A stretch of 64,000 nucleotides of DNA, from assembly GCA_020055645.1 (NCBI GenBank), contig CM034550.1:20926880-20990879 (forward strand), read 5' to 3'. The stretch's first letter is position 1, and each line of letters opens with the position of its first letter. The stretch comes from Tomocerus qinae (Eukaryota; Arthropoda; Collembola; Entomobryomorpha; Tomoceridae). A program made the position numbers and the translations under genes. Positions 48,821-61,500 of this stretch are shown here, piece by piece. The notes beneath the pieces are model-generated. The model made no database searches and was not told where the DNA came from. It saw nothing but the letters and a program-made list of their open reading frames with translations.

Positions 48821-51030
48821 TTTTTGTCTGATTTGATAAACTGCTAGAAATCCTTTTGAATGAAAACGGTCAAAAGAAGGGAAACTCGATTTATGCTCTT
48901 TAACAAATGGCTATTTTACTTTGACTAAATGGCACAGTTATCATTTTTTCGAAGAGATCTAAATGTAATTTTTAGCACGTCATACTTATTAGTAATTTAC
49001 GCTAAAGAGAACTGTAATGACTCATTAGATTTGTAAATACAGATGTGGATTGTAGTTAGAGAGAAGTAATTGAACTGTAAATTACCGTGACAGCGAAACA
49101 AACCGTTATGAAGGATTTGAATGTAGTTTTGAATTCTAATGCGTACTTTGTACTATAAGTTACGAAGAGATGATGCTACTTAGAATATAATTTAGTGAAA
49201 TGATGACTAAAAAGTCAGAGGCAGTGGTAATTGTAAGTAGAAGAAGAAGCCTACTGTTTTGTATGTATTTGTAACGAAGCCTTGATACATAAACAAAGAT
49301 AGGAAATATTAGCACGTAGAGCAGATATCTATGCAAATCAGACGGTTGGGAATGAAATAGTGTCTGTATAAGATGACTAGTGGCATTAGATGGTGAAAAT
49401 CTGCAAACAAGAATTGGATGCCACTATGAACTACCAGTTATGGAAAACAGTTGACACTGCAATGTTTAGCAGGTAAAATAATGCAGTGTTTGCTTTGCTT
49501 TAGTGATATTTACAATGGAGTCTGTAAAGGTCCATAAATTGGTTAGCACCTGCCCTCCCAATAAATAATTAGTGACATTAGTGGCTAATTTGCAATTCGT
49601 GAAAAGAATTCAGGTAAAGCCCACCACGAAAGCCAAGACGAGGATCCTAACTCAAAGTCAACGTCAACGCAAGAACCAACGAGCCGAGGGAAGGAAACCA
49701 GAACCATGAACCAGACCAGAAAAGTCATGTCATGTTGCATCAAGTCAACCTACATTACAAATACATTAAATACTTAGGCTCTTGAAGGCAGAGTAAACAA
49801 AACACGATAATACAAAGGGAAGGTAAATAGCTAATAATTTTCTCAGCAGCGCAATGAGTTAAAGCAACCAAAGTCGAGTGTAATGAACGAGGAATGATTT
49901 CATGTCCATTGTGAAGTGACACTCTCAAAATGCAAACCAAATCAAACATTAAACCACGCACATACAACTAAAGCCTCACAGTATAAATAATTTATTGACA
50001 CTTGTCTCTTAAATTAAAGGCAGACAAAGAGGATTCCAGTAGTCAAACTCAATTTAATAGCAACATACTACCGTTAGTCAAGACATGAGTCATGAATAAA
50101 CATCACTTATAAAGAATCTTCTTTTAAATTGTATGTACTTATACCCACTAAGTATAATACAATATTAGATACAATTTATACAAGGTATGATAATAAAGTT
50201 TTTCTAGCTAATGCAGCGCTGTAGTAATTCCTTTTCCGTGTCCATCTCAAGCGCTTCTTCTGTTTAGCTTTGTTTTGTCACGAGAAAAAAATCTGTGCGT
50301 ATAAAATGAGTATAAGTGCATGGCTGGATTTGTCTCGACTTGGTTTGGTTTTACTGTCAGTTATTTCACAGTCGGACTCTGTAGGACATTTTCAGCTTTA
50401 CTGACTTGTCTTGTAGGCGTCATTCTTTAATAATGCGTAATAATATTCCATAGTGAGTCGAGATAAGCATTCCCTCTCCTATTGTACTCGTTAGTATCTA
50501 CTTATTAGACATATTAGTATCTTAAGACATTCCACGAGCATAGCTCTGGCTTACTTACGATTAGCATGGCGATGTAATGTGATCTTCAGCATCACTTTAC
50601 TTGACTTCAAATCACATCTCTGCCAAGTCAAAGCACATCAGCATTAAATATCCATCTCGTCTCATCATTCCATTCACCTAGGCCTTGTTTTCAATTTGTC
50701 ATCTGCTCCACCTTCTTCAAAACCACCACAGACCATTAAACGTGAAACCCCATGGTGTTTTCTCTCCTTAAGTCTTTCTCTTAAACCTAACCAAGTCACA
50801 AAGAAACTGTTAATATTAATTTACTCTCCAACGCTTCCTTCACTGTTCATTACCTCAATTGAGTCCGACTCACAATGAGAGCCTTTTATTCCTTTCTCTA
50901 AGCTCAATGCCCATTACCACTACGTTGCATATTACCTTTTTCGTAATACACTTATTGTTATATAGTATATAATTGTGGCTAATCCTATAATCATTGTCAA
51001 TTAGATTATAGCAGAGTACGTATTCTTTAT

Positions 51031-51905
51031 AATGCTAATAAGGACTATTAAACTCAGAAAATTCTTTATTGCTAGCTATAGAGTACAAGTCTAATTTGTG
51101 TAATGGTTATATAGTTGAGTACCCCACATCCCTACATATTTCCCAAGTTTGGCTGTAAATGTACAGTTGTATTGTTTAGCTTGAAAGCAAATAATGATGG
51201 TAAACTATTAAAAGCTGTTATGTTTTACTTGTGTAATATAATGATGTGTAGGAGAGCCAGAGGAGAATTAAAGCATGGTGTTCTTCCCATAATGATGTTA
51301 TACGGATTCGTATGGAACTCGGCAGGGACTCATTACCTGCCCCGCTTATTTCTTAGTAGGTAGGTTTACCTTCTCCATTCAATCCACTCTCTTCCTTATT
51401 CGGTATCAAATAAAATATGATTGTACAGTTTACCAAACCAGCGACTTAGTTTCAGCCTCAAAGAACTTCTTTTCTTTTCAGGCATTTTCTCTTTCGATCC
51501 GCTTCATATTTTCAAAGGTGGTCCGACCGGTGGTCTTGTCTTAGACACTGCTATACTTATGATACTCCACTTAAAAATAATTCCCTTGAGTGTAACCCTG
51601 TTAATGTAGACTAACTTTTAATTAAAAGATTTAGGTATGGCACCAACCATTAGACAAAGGTATTAGAATCCAAGAAAACAATCACATGATATAAATATTT
51701 AGAACATTACACATCATTTACTTAGAAAACGTCAAAATAGTAACGACTAACGATTAGAAAAATTAATGTCGGTTTGAATGCATAAATTCTCAGGAAAAGG
51801 AGAAAGATTGTTATTCTATGAAAAACTTCATGAGCTGTCTCCAATTCCAATGTTAGCTATTGAAACGGAGACGCGACAGCAAAAAAGGCTTAGAATGTCA
51901 TCGTG
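51031..51905. repeat. Diverged duplicate block, copy 1
   Basis: Landmarks shared in order with 53302-53595: GCTAATAAGGACTAT (GCTAATAGCCACTAT in copy 2), ATTAAACTC, ATTCTTTATTG, AGCTATA, TAATTTGT, GGTTATATA, and later CGGAGACGCGACAGCAAAAA (copy 2 CGGACGCGGCAGCAAAAA). Copy 2 is shorter by several hundred bases in the middle. No coding potential is shared. Confidence 0.45.
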
Positions 51906-53301
51906 TTAGTGCAATGTCAATCAAAGACCAATAATTATTACATTCTTAGTTGTTCGGAAAGTACTAAGTAGCCTTTGTACTAAAGAAAATATGTAAAGGT
52001 ATCCATATTTCTATTGTTTAGCCGCTGATAGAAAGGACCTGTAAGTAAGGGTGACGATGTACTAACGAAAAACTCAGTAATGACTCTGGTTGAAGTCCTT
52101 GGTTAAAGAAACTGTCAACAAAACGTAGCCCGAAAGGACTTAAGGAATTTTCTGGGTAAACCGACTACAAGTCATTATCGTGGCTAGTAAAGAATTATTG
52201 AGGTAAGCCACGTCTCGCCACGCTAATACAATTATAAGCTCAGACCTATGTGAATTCCGCCTAACCTTCATAAAAGTATACGGAATTAAGTCTACGTCAA
52301 TCCATAACAGATCGCTGTTTTCAAAGAAGTCGAAATGGTATAATAATCAATAAATGTGAATTTTCTAAGCAGTTTACTCAGTTCCTAGGAAGACGAGGTA
52401 AGAACAAAGTCATAGTATAAAAATGTTATAATTTTTGACCTAATTACGAAAAAAAAAATTATGGCAACTTTTTTTTATAGAGGAGATGAAATGCATAGCA
52501 TAGCAGATATGCAACATTGTCACTCATCCGCTTTAGCATACGCAAAATACAAACTTGTAACCAGCAAAAGTGCATAAATCGGCACAATAACGTTAAATAT
52601 AAAAAAAATCGACAGACAGATTGTAGTTAATGCGCTTATGGCTGTTGTATATATGTTGATCTGTTGTGGATTCCTTTTCTTAGAATGTCAAGTAAAGCAT
52701 ATGTTTGACTACCTGCGCTGTGAGTTTCAGCAAAGGCAAAGTATAATATCACCGCAACAGAAGTAAACCCTGAGCTCACTCGTCTCGTTTTGACTTAACT
52801 TTGTCTAGCCATCCAAATCCAAGCAAAGCACAAAGTCAATCCACAGCAAGAGCAGCACAGCAGAGGCAGAAAGACCAAACGAAACGGAGAGGGTGTGTCT
52901 CAACAGTCCAAACGACTGTAATCTTCGCCCCATGACGTTTCCCTGCAACTCTGAATTTGCCTTCTTTCGAAATACTAATATACCCTACTTGAACTTCTCA
53001 GGGTATAATGCTCTAGATCCAATAGTAGGTCTTAGCACATTAAATATTAAATAAATAAGTGATAATAATAACTAGTAATATTATTCATTACAATTACTAC
53101 CTCTACATTCATTGCATTATCTTTCTGATACTCGTTGTACTGCGTAAACGAATGGTAGACTTCAATATGCTGAACATGCTCGTATACAATATCATATGGG
53201 TGTTATTTCTACACAAATATTAGGAGTTATACGTAAACGTTCTTATAAGTTATATAAGTTTATGGGTAAGCTATAAACATAACTACGCACAATAACAAGA
53301 A

Positions 53302-53595
53302 TACTAACGCTAATAGCCACTATGAATTAAACTCTTAGAATATTCTTTATTGTCAGCTATATTTAACAAGTAATTTGTAAAAACGGTTATATATCATCAA
53401 CCAGTTGGAAATTAATAAAAGTACTAATGTTTAACCATAAGACAATTTAAAATTAAAACTAAAGCACACTTTCCGAAAATAACAAAATCATATAATAATC
53501 TATAATCTTAAAATATAAAAGCATAACAAAATTTTAAATCCAGAATAAACATTTGAAAAACGGACGCGGCAGCAAAAAGATTAGAAGATCACAGT
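53302..53595. repeat. Diverged duplicate block, copy 2
   Basis: Partner of 51031-51905, with the same landmark order in a compressed form. It lies just downstream of the RING gene's 3' end. Confidence 0.45.
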
Positions 53596-54129
53596 TTCAA
53601 TACATCTTCTGACTATTAGACAACAAAAAATGTTACAATTAAAACAAAGTTATGCCCATAATTTAATATTTTCCTACACTACGATATAATATATTCTTCA
53701 TTATAATAGTATTCCATTTTTACATAATAAAGGCTAAAATGAAACCAGCCTAACCAGAAACCGGGCTAAAAGGTCTAACTATTATGATATTTTGCATTGA
53801 CTGGTCAATTGAGATACGAGCTTTCAGACCAGAATTAAAACTTGGCAGTCATCTTTTACATTATTTTAATGTCTGCCAACCCATATATCACAGCAGTGCA
53901 CAGAGTATGCAAAATATGTCATTTCAGGATTAGGCTGGATTCAATTTAATTCAATTTGGGCAGGAAACAGCTACCTCCAATTGACGATCCAATACACAGA
54001 AACATAAGGGCTTAATCCATGTTACAGGTTCCGTCTGGTTTCATTTTCAGTCTATATTATTATTATTTTATACTGCACTAGATTGTAGATTATGCTAATT
54101 ATTATAATAAAATAAAATTGATTACCAAT

Positions 54130-55938
54130 TTACCAATTGAGTTTCTTTAAGCGTTCCACAATATCAACACTGCCAGTATTACTGCCACCATTATAGTTAT
54201 AACTGAAGCGGGACCCAGGTGTTCTCAATGTGATGGCAGGAGATAAAAAATCTCCTTTGCCCCTAAAATAGTGTTTTCAAAATTTCCAAATATCAATATC
54301 AATCACATACAACTGACAAATCTCACAGAGACCAATTAAAAATATGTTGGAAATAAATATATATTGTACATTGACAGATGGACTGGAGAGGGAGAATTTG
54401 TAGAACGAGGTTGTGGTGTATGATGAAGACTAAGGCGATCACGTTGTTGATGCTGGTAATTGTATGAATTAAGGTTTGGGTTACTCGAGCAAAATGAAGA
54501 GGATGGTTGTCCCAATGGAGACGGTCTTGAACAAGATGTAGGACGACCTGTCCCGATGGCTCCGAAGTTCTTCACACTATGACGTCGTGGTTCTTCCTGA
54601 TGAAAATTATCTCCCATAGTTGAAGTATGAATATTTAATGGGTCATTTCTTTTATTTACGAAGCTGGGAAAAGTTTCTTTATTATGATCTCCAAAAAGTT
54701 CAATGCCTAATTCCAGAGGATTTTGTATAGAGCCACAGCCAATTCTATTTTGTTCACGTCTAAAAATCAGAACAAATTAAAAATATTTAATTTCAACATC
54801 TGCCAATTAGAAAATACTGCCATTTTTTAAATATTATTTACTGTTCCATAAATTCTAGTTTCTTTTTCAGGTCGCTATTTTCCGCCTTCAACAGTTCGTT
54901 TTCTTGTTGCGATACATCGTATTGATTTCGAAGTGATTCATACGCTGTTAACTATTACAGAATTAAAAAATAATCAATTGTATTAACCTTCGCTCATGTA
55001 CAAAGCTGGTGTAGTCATAGTGAGATGGTTTACATAATAAAGTTGGCCGTTCCGGGCATATTGAAAATGGAATTTCACTTTTTTTCATCGTGGATCTAAA
55101 TTGAACGATTTAGATCCACGGCTATTATGACCTCAGATATGTGATGACGTCACGTTCCTAGGAGCAACCAAATTTTGACCATGGCTTGGTCATAAGCCGT
55201 GGATCTAAATCGTTCAATTTAGATCCACGATGAAAAAAAGTGAAATTCCATTTTCAATATGCCCGGAACGACCAACTTTACCATGCCTACACCAGCTTTG
55301 GCTCATGTAGTATATCAAACATTTATGATTAAGTTTTCCTGTATTCTAATCTTTTCACTTTTTATTTACGATTGACGAACTAAAATCAAAATCCTAAAAA
55401 CAATACCGTTTTTTGATAATGAGATCCCAAACTTTTTAAGTGCTGTTTTTGGAATTGCATAACATGAACTGTTCGTTTGATATTCTCCCTTAAAAGCTCC
55501 GTAGCATCCATAAAAAATAATTTGACTTCCTGGGCAGCTTGTCCGTTAATTTCAACTAGTCGGCACTTGGTTCCACAAACTAGACACGTGTCTCCGACTA
55601 TTATTCAAATTATATTCATCATTTAAGAGCAAATATATTGGTTGGTAAAAATAAAGAGCTATACAGTCTGGCTGGGTTCTGTTGCATTGCGAAAATGTAA
55701 AATACTCCTAACCTGACCACGATGTGAGTCTAAAACACTAGTATAATTGGATTAGATTATAGTTAGTTGTTAGTTACAGTTGTAATAATATAATAAGTTG
55801 CAAATAAATGAAAACATCTTCAATCTTACATTTCCTTGAGCAGTTTTCGCAAATAACATGACCACAGGAAGATAAATGGTAACGACGCTGGCAGTTAAAA
55901 GGGTAGTTTCCACAAACATTGCAATGAATGAAATCCAT
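54130..55938 (-). CDS. RNF212/Zip3/Vilya-Nenya-type meiotic RING E3 ligase
   Basis: Five exons on the minus strand: 55938-55830, 55597-55407, 54951-54842, 54759-54370 and 54262-54130 (310 residues, all frames keep). An N-terminal C3HC4 RING is complete: C6, C9, C25, H27, C30, C33, C41, C44, with SSCGHVICENC as its heart. It is followed by the family's FFMDATELL segment and FQKQHLKSL, then a predicted coiled coil (about 100-136, rich in Glu, Asn and Lys), a Ser/Pro/Asn/His-rich tail, and a C-terminal SPAITLRTPGSRF block. This architecture is that of Zip3/RNF212/HEI10 and fly Vilya, Narya and Nenya: SUMO or ubiquitin ligases that mark crossover sites on the synaptonemal complex. I cannot assign a one-to-one orthologue. 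A 300-base MITE sits in the intron between exons 2 and 3. It is divergently arranged with the unknown gene at 56942. Confidence 0.85.
55001..55300. mobile_element. 300-base foldback MITE in an intron
   Basis: Perfect 14-base terminal inverted repeats (CAAAGCTGGTGTAG ... CTACACCAGCTTTG), flanked by a 9-base direct duplication GCTCATGTA at 54992-55000 and 55301-55309. Inside, the arms continue as a long inverted repeat (AAAGTTGG, CGTTCCGGGCATATTG, AAAATGGAATTTCAC) and each arm contains its own hairpin built on CGTGGATCTAAAT. The 9-base duplication suggests a Mutator-like or related origin, which is inference. Non-coding. Confidence 0.9.
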
Positions 55939-56192
55939 AGTTGGTAGTTTTATATAAAAAGAAAATCGAAGTTAGCAGACTGGCGTGGCGGCTGGATATT
56001 GGTGGACTAAAGTCAAGTCAAAAGTAGAGAGATCAACAAACAATGAACGAGGAAATAAAAAATAATTTCACGAAGGAAATTAAACTGAAACCAGCTGGTT
56101 TCGTTGCCCAAAAATAAATTTCTATTACATATTTTGATGAAAAAGTAGATATTTAAAGTATATAGTTAAATCTTGATTAAGTTCAATCGGTA

Positions 56193-56299
56193 ATAGAGGT
56201 TTCCCACAATTGGTGACCGGTCACTAAATTAACATGAATAGGTATCGAAATGGCTACAGTACCTGCCTGTGTTATCCTGGAATTGTGGGAAACGTCTAT
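56193..56299. mobile_element. Small MITE-like inverted-repeat element (107 bases)
   Basis: The ends are ATAGAGGTTTCCCACAATT and, reverse-complemented at the right, ATAGACGTTTCCCACAATT: 18 of 19 bases match. TA flanks both sides (56191-56192 and 56300-56301), fitting a TA-target element. A perfect 12-base palindrome GTGACCGGTCAC (56213-56224) lies inside. Too small to code. Confidence 0.6.
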
Positions 56300-56398
56300 T
56301 AAATTTGGATTCCCCTTAACCCTCACCGATCCCAATAAATGTATAATTTCAAAAATTATTACCTGTGTTGAGTGTGATAAGCGACGCAGTTTGGGCTA

Positions 56399-56411
56399 AG
56401 GTCAAAGGTCA
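56399..56411 (+). promoter_or_regulatory. DR1 nuclear-receptor-type site
   Basis: AGGTCAAAGGTCA: two perfect AGGTCA half-sites with a one-base spacer, the consensus for HNF4 or RXR/USP-type receptors. It lies between two divergent genes, 543 bases upstream of the plus-strand ATG. Sequence match only; occupancy is unknown. Confidence 0.45.
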
Positions 56412-56941
56412 GTGAAGGACGTGATAAGTGATAAAACCAAATCGAAAATGTTTGTGGATTAGGAAACTAATGAATTATATAATAATTTGGATCACAATCA
56501 GAGTACACAATCAGGAGTACACAATCAGATCAGAAGCAAACACCAGCGCAGCTACCACACAGCACGTCACCTAAAATGTGCAATTTTATTTAGTACAAGT
56601 GCTTTTCTCATTCTGATTGCACAAAATTTTGAATTTGTACATCTTGCACTGTATAAACAAATGCCCAAGCGAGCGTTTATTGCATAAAGGGTTGCACGCA
56701 AGGATAGTACAGGGGATACGGATATAATACGGAATTTCAATCTCATCCTTTATCGTCCCCAGTTCCTATCCCAATGTCCAATAGCAACTAAAATAGATCA
56801 ACCAAGTCCAAAGTCAAAAAATTGCGAATTTTGGCATTTTATGCGAATTTTTAGCTACTTTTTACTTCTAAATCTTTATTCGTATGTTAAAAATTCAATA
56901 GTCTTCTCATTTACTACTTATATACCGTGGAAAGCAAGATA

Positions 56942-58394
56942 ATGCCCGAAAAAAACAATACAAAAAGATCTAAATATAATTCTGTTAGATTGTTGTACTA
57001 TAGAACACGTTTGAGACTGTCAAATGCTTTTGACTGGGTAAAGATAAGATTGGGATTCTCTTCAAGCAAAAGCTATGATGAAGATACTGACACAGACTGT
57101 AGTAGTACTTCTTACTTACAATCGTATTGTTACTCTGAATCGGAAGGGGAAAAGGAAATTAAGTGCTCAGATTCCGAATTAGCGAACTCTAATATCGAAT
57201 CTCATGATAATGTTATTTTAGACAGTGACAGTGAATCTAATAATTGTAAAGAATGGTCTAGCAGGAATGCAAGGAAAAAATTCATTAGGCAAAGACGCTC
57301 CTCAAGAACACGAAGTATGCACTCTGATGATCATTATGATATGGAAACATTGAACGAGCTGAAAACGACTTTGAGATCGGGAATAGGAGACCAGCCTGAC
57401 AATTATGATAGCATTGATGATGATACCGAGAAAAGTAGAAGTATGGCTGAAAGGCATGAACGAAAATCTAAAACTATCACTTCGGAACCTAAGGTAAAGT
57501 TCGATAATTTGCCAATATTTGAATGTACAGTACAGACAGTACGTACTATGGTAGAATATTATAAATGTTTTGAAAGTTAAAGTCAATGTTCTCTGCAAAA
57601 TGATTTAGAATAACATTGAAGAGATGAGATCGAATGTTTGTCTACCCGACGGTTCAGAAACCGACATAAAGGATTCTGCTTCAAGTATTGAAAAAGTTAA
57701 AACAAGAAAACCCTTACCTTTGTATGAAGATGCCTATGTCTCACCTCCATTAAAAATAAAGAATAGGCACGAACAGTTGAAAGATATGACTGATATAAAA
57801 GTTGACAAGCCTATAGATACGAAAAAAACTGAGAAAATCGTTAGTGGAGATAAAATTACTTTGTCCAATAAGAAAAACACCAAAGTAGAAGCGAAAACGT
57901 CATATTTGGCATCATATATTTCTTCATTGGGAAAACCACGAGCAAAAATTTCTAAAGCACCAACAGCTCATATGGCATTTGGTGTCCATTTCGTACGAAG
58001 TGATTCTGTCCGGAAGCATACATGTGGCCAGGAATTTAGAAAGTTATTTGGAATTCCTGAACAGCCAAAGCAAACTAAACTCAAACAAGCAACCCTTGCC
58101 CCTGCTGGCTCCAAGAAGACAAATAATGAAAATGCCTCAAATTCTGGTGAAAACAAGACCGAGATTTTAGCGGTTAGAGAAAATGGTGCTGATGAGAACC
58201 GAAAGTTTGATTACAATTTAAAAGCTCCGATGGGCACACGCATATACGATCCTCCGTTTGTAAGTTACACATCATCGTACGCGTCCAACCCTAAGACGTA
58301 CTTGTGTGGTCACCCAAACATAAATGAGTATAAAGAAGTCAGTACCCTTCAGTCCCACTCACCAAAGTCTCCCTTCGCACGACAGTTTGATTGA
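56942..58394 (+). CDS. Hypothetical Ser-rich, charged disordered protein (2 exons)
   Basis: Product not recognised. Exons 56942-57493 and 57609-58394 join at AAG/GTAAAG and TTTTAG/AAT in phase 0, giving 445 residues; read unspliced, the first frame ends at 57580. The start is the ATG at 56942 (MPEKNNTKR). The first part has a basic segment with aromatic residues (YYRTRLRLSNAFDWVKIRLG, about 19-38) that could form an amphipathic helix, then acidic Ser-rich stretches (about 45-100), a basic RRSSRTR patch, and another acidic stretch. The second part is Lys/Pro-rich with two more ordered-looking pieces: AFGVHFVRSDSVRKHTCGQEF (residues about 302-322, split here for length as AFGVHFVRS and DSVRKHTCGQEF) and a YLCGHP stretch near the end. 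No membrane segment or signal peptide. AATAAA signals follow the stop. It lies head-to-head with the meiotic RING gene and might share its promoter. Confidence 0.65.
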
Positions 58395-58536
58395 ATCTCT
58401 CATTTCCAAATCTTAAAATTGGTTATCATCTGTAAAAATTCATAAGATAAGAAACTACATGCATATGCAGTGTGGCACACATTGGACCTCCAGCAGTTAC
58501 TACAAATCATCACCGTATCAAAGTAAAATCTCCCCA

Positions 58537-58574
58537 AATAAATGAAATTGCGTGATGAAATTTTTTTAAATAAA
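58537..58574 (+). terminator. Poly(A) signals for the 56942 gene
   Basis: AATAAA occurs at 58537-58542 and 58569-58574, about 145 and 180 bases after the stop codon, followed by T-rich sequence. Cleavage is likely near 58590. Confidence 0.5.
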
Positions 58575-58599
58575 ACAAACTTTTATTCCCCTTTTCTAA

Positions 58600-61500
58600 A
58601 AAAGGATTTTTCTTTGTTTGTTGTCAATATTCCAATGTCTTCGTTAATTACACCGTAGTAGTTTGGTATTAGTATTTAGAATGTTGGGATACTAATACCA
58701 ATCAGATATGATATGAAGTGGTGAGCACATGTTCCTTGCGTGAATAAGGTTTGTACTCAGATGAGACTTTTAGAACCTTCTTTTCTTCAGCAATTAAAGT
58801 ATAATTTATATCAATTTTATTGTTAAATACGGTTTTAGGGAAAAGAAACGTCTGCCATGCGGCTGGCTGCCGTTACACACCATAACATAGCACGACGTTA
58901 CATTTTTTCATACTCAAAGGTAGCCGAAAAAGCGCAGCGGTAGAGCCAAGAGAGCAGTTGTCCTAACCAACTAAGACTAGTAGAACGAGAGCAACTCACA
59001 CACAACTACGACACGACCTTATTAACAAAAGCCACACACACTTGACCTTGTTTTCACACGCAAACTATTTTTTATCCAGAGATTTATTTACTCTTTTACC
59101 TTTACCCTTAAATACCAATCTTGTTAATACACAAATATATCAGACTGGAAAGCTACTACAGAGAATGCATTTTTACACTTCAACGATTTGGTTACGGTAC
59201 CTAATAAATACATTTACTACACGCAAGTGCGTTTTTCTTCCCAAAATAAATTCAAAGCATTCACAATTTTAAACATTACTTTTGATACTGGAAACTGATA
59301 TTGATTATGATTAAGCTTGTTCGATTAATGATCATCATCTTTTTGTACATTGTGCAGATTTACAGATACAATGAAGAAATGATGTTTATTAATTGTATTG
59401 CATAGATAAACGTTGATATTGTGTAAAAAGATTCCCTAGTTGGATAATTTTATCGGTAGTTGATTAAACAGATAAGAAATTCCAACTTGTGGTTTGCTTC
59501 AGTTATAAACATCGTGAATGAAAAAAGTTACAAGCAAGCATAATGTACGGCTAATCCGTGCTTAAAAATACAGAAACTTAAGAATATAGGCTTGAAAATC
59601 TCAAAATGTGCTTCAAATGTATAAAATTTCTCCCAAAAATACATAAAATTCATTTTCCTTGCCCTAAACATAATAAATTGAAGAACACGTACACACATGT
59701 TAAACACGGAAAAATTGACCCAAAGTCTTGATATGCAATGGATGCTAATGCTAGGAATTAAATATATTTTGTTATGTCACACGATGATATTGTGATGTAT
59801 TTATGCTTGAGTAGTATAAATGAAATGAAAATCATAAAGAGTAAGTCCTAATGGCGACAGAGATGATGTGATGATTTTTAACTGTCTCCCATCAGTCGAC
59901 ACGACAGAATAGCAAATGACATCAAAACCAAAACAGGCGACGAGACAATCTTCAATCAGTAATCGAGCCTTACACAATACCGTGGCTGACAATAATAATT
60001 CGATAATAAATACACACTTAGCATAAAAGTGTTATGTTAAGGTATGCTGCATAGATAACAGTGAACAAATGGAATGACAACATGAGAGTCAAGTCAGACT
60101 GAAATCAATCGATATCAATTGTCATCTCTTCATTTCATCAAATCACATTGGGAACCCAACCGACGCGACTCCAAGTCAATTCAAATCACAATTAAGCTGG
60201 ATGACATCTCACTTATTTTCAGTCTCCATCAGAGTCAACTACATTAAGGTAATAAGTCAACCAAGTATAGCTTTAATCCGTAAGTCTCTTTTATTACATA
60301 ACTTAAGTATGTACACCACGTTCTCAAATGTTTGTATGTGGTATTCATCCTTTTTTGTTTGATTGTAGGTACAAATCTGTGTGTTTAAGAGTTTATAATA
60401 TGACAATCATACACTCAGATTTATTCTTCATGCAGAAAAGCAAAGGTTTACATAATACGTGGCTATATTGACTATTTAACTTGTTTTAAGTGGACAAAAG
60501 CCATTATATGCAGTACAATAAAGTTTACGACATAAATAATACGATAAGCCACAAAGAAGAATGTCCTGTGTACATAGGCAATAGAATGTCACAAGAAATG
60601 AATATGAAATCAAATATGAAAACGTAAAATAAATGTCAAAGCTTGGCTTAGCATCCAAGTATGTAAGACTCAAAGTGCAAGACAATTCCAAACAATCAAC
60701 TGGAGGGAATATATTGTGACATGACACACACCCACGTGTTTATTTTCCATAAAAGATCTCCCTTGAACTGTCTCTGGCTATTTACGTGTGTAGGTATATG
60801 GAGGATGAAAAGGAAGCTGATGTAAATGTATATAATTCATAAGTACAAGCTCAGTACACATGTAGAATGTTTTTACAGCAGCTCCTGCCTGCATCAAGTA
60901 AGGTAAGAGCACAAGCTACTACTAAAAGATGATTAGATCGTAGCAGAAGATGAAGATGAGGATGACAATGCATTTGCAAAGCAGCAGGTCCCTTTTTCTC
61001 ATTCTGAATGGCACACACACCACAAAACAGTTTAGACAAACAAGCGAGTCAGACGAGAGTTTCTACTGGACAAGACAGGACACATAATAAATACACCCAG
61101 ACAGCATTATTGTCTTTTAGACTCTTTTGCCTCTTCTCTAATAGCAAATGGATTATCGTTATGTTTATGGCAATAAAAGTCATTTATTCTAAAGAACTCT
61201 ATCCGCTTACACCAAACTATACTCTCCTCACTTTTGTTTCGACTCATATGGTAGCTTTGTGAAACTTGTATAAATTATTATTATAATACACTCTGCTAAG
61301 TTGCGACTTATCTTTATTTTATTTCTTTTTATTCCAACACCCTGTGGTGTCTTGTGGCTAAACAAATCTCTGAATTCCTCCTACTGTTTTATCATCACAG
61401 CTCATCTGTTCGAATGCTAATCGAATCATAACTCATAGTCATAGCCACTTATTCTGCAGTTTGTCCTACCAAAAAGGGAAAAACTACTTTACCCAAATAA

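Larger units (their letters stand above)
48821..54129. other. Intergenic region with a diverged internal duplication
   Basis: No supported gene. Two collinear diverged blocks (about 51031-51905 and 53302-53595) are listed separately. Part of the right end should be the 3' UTR of the minus-strand RING gene. Confidence 0.4.
55939..56941. promoter_or_regulatory. Shared upstream region of two divergent genes
   Basis: About 1 kb separates the RING gene start (minus) from the next gene start (plus), so it may hold promoters for both. It contains a 107-base inverted-repeat element (56193-56299) and a perfect nuclear-receptor-type half-site pair (56399-56411). No TATA or initiator could be confidently placed. 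Confidence 0.4.
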
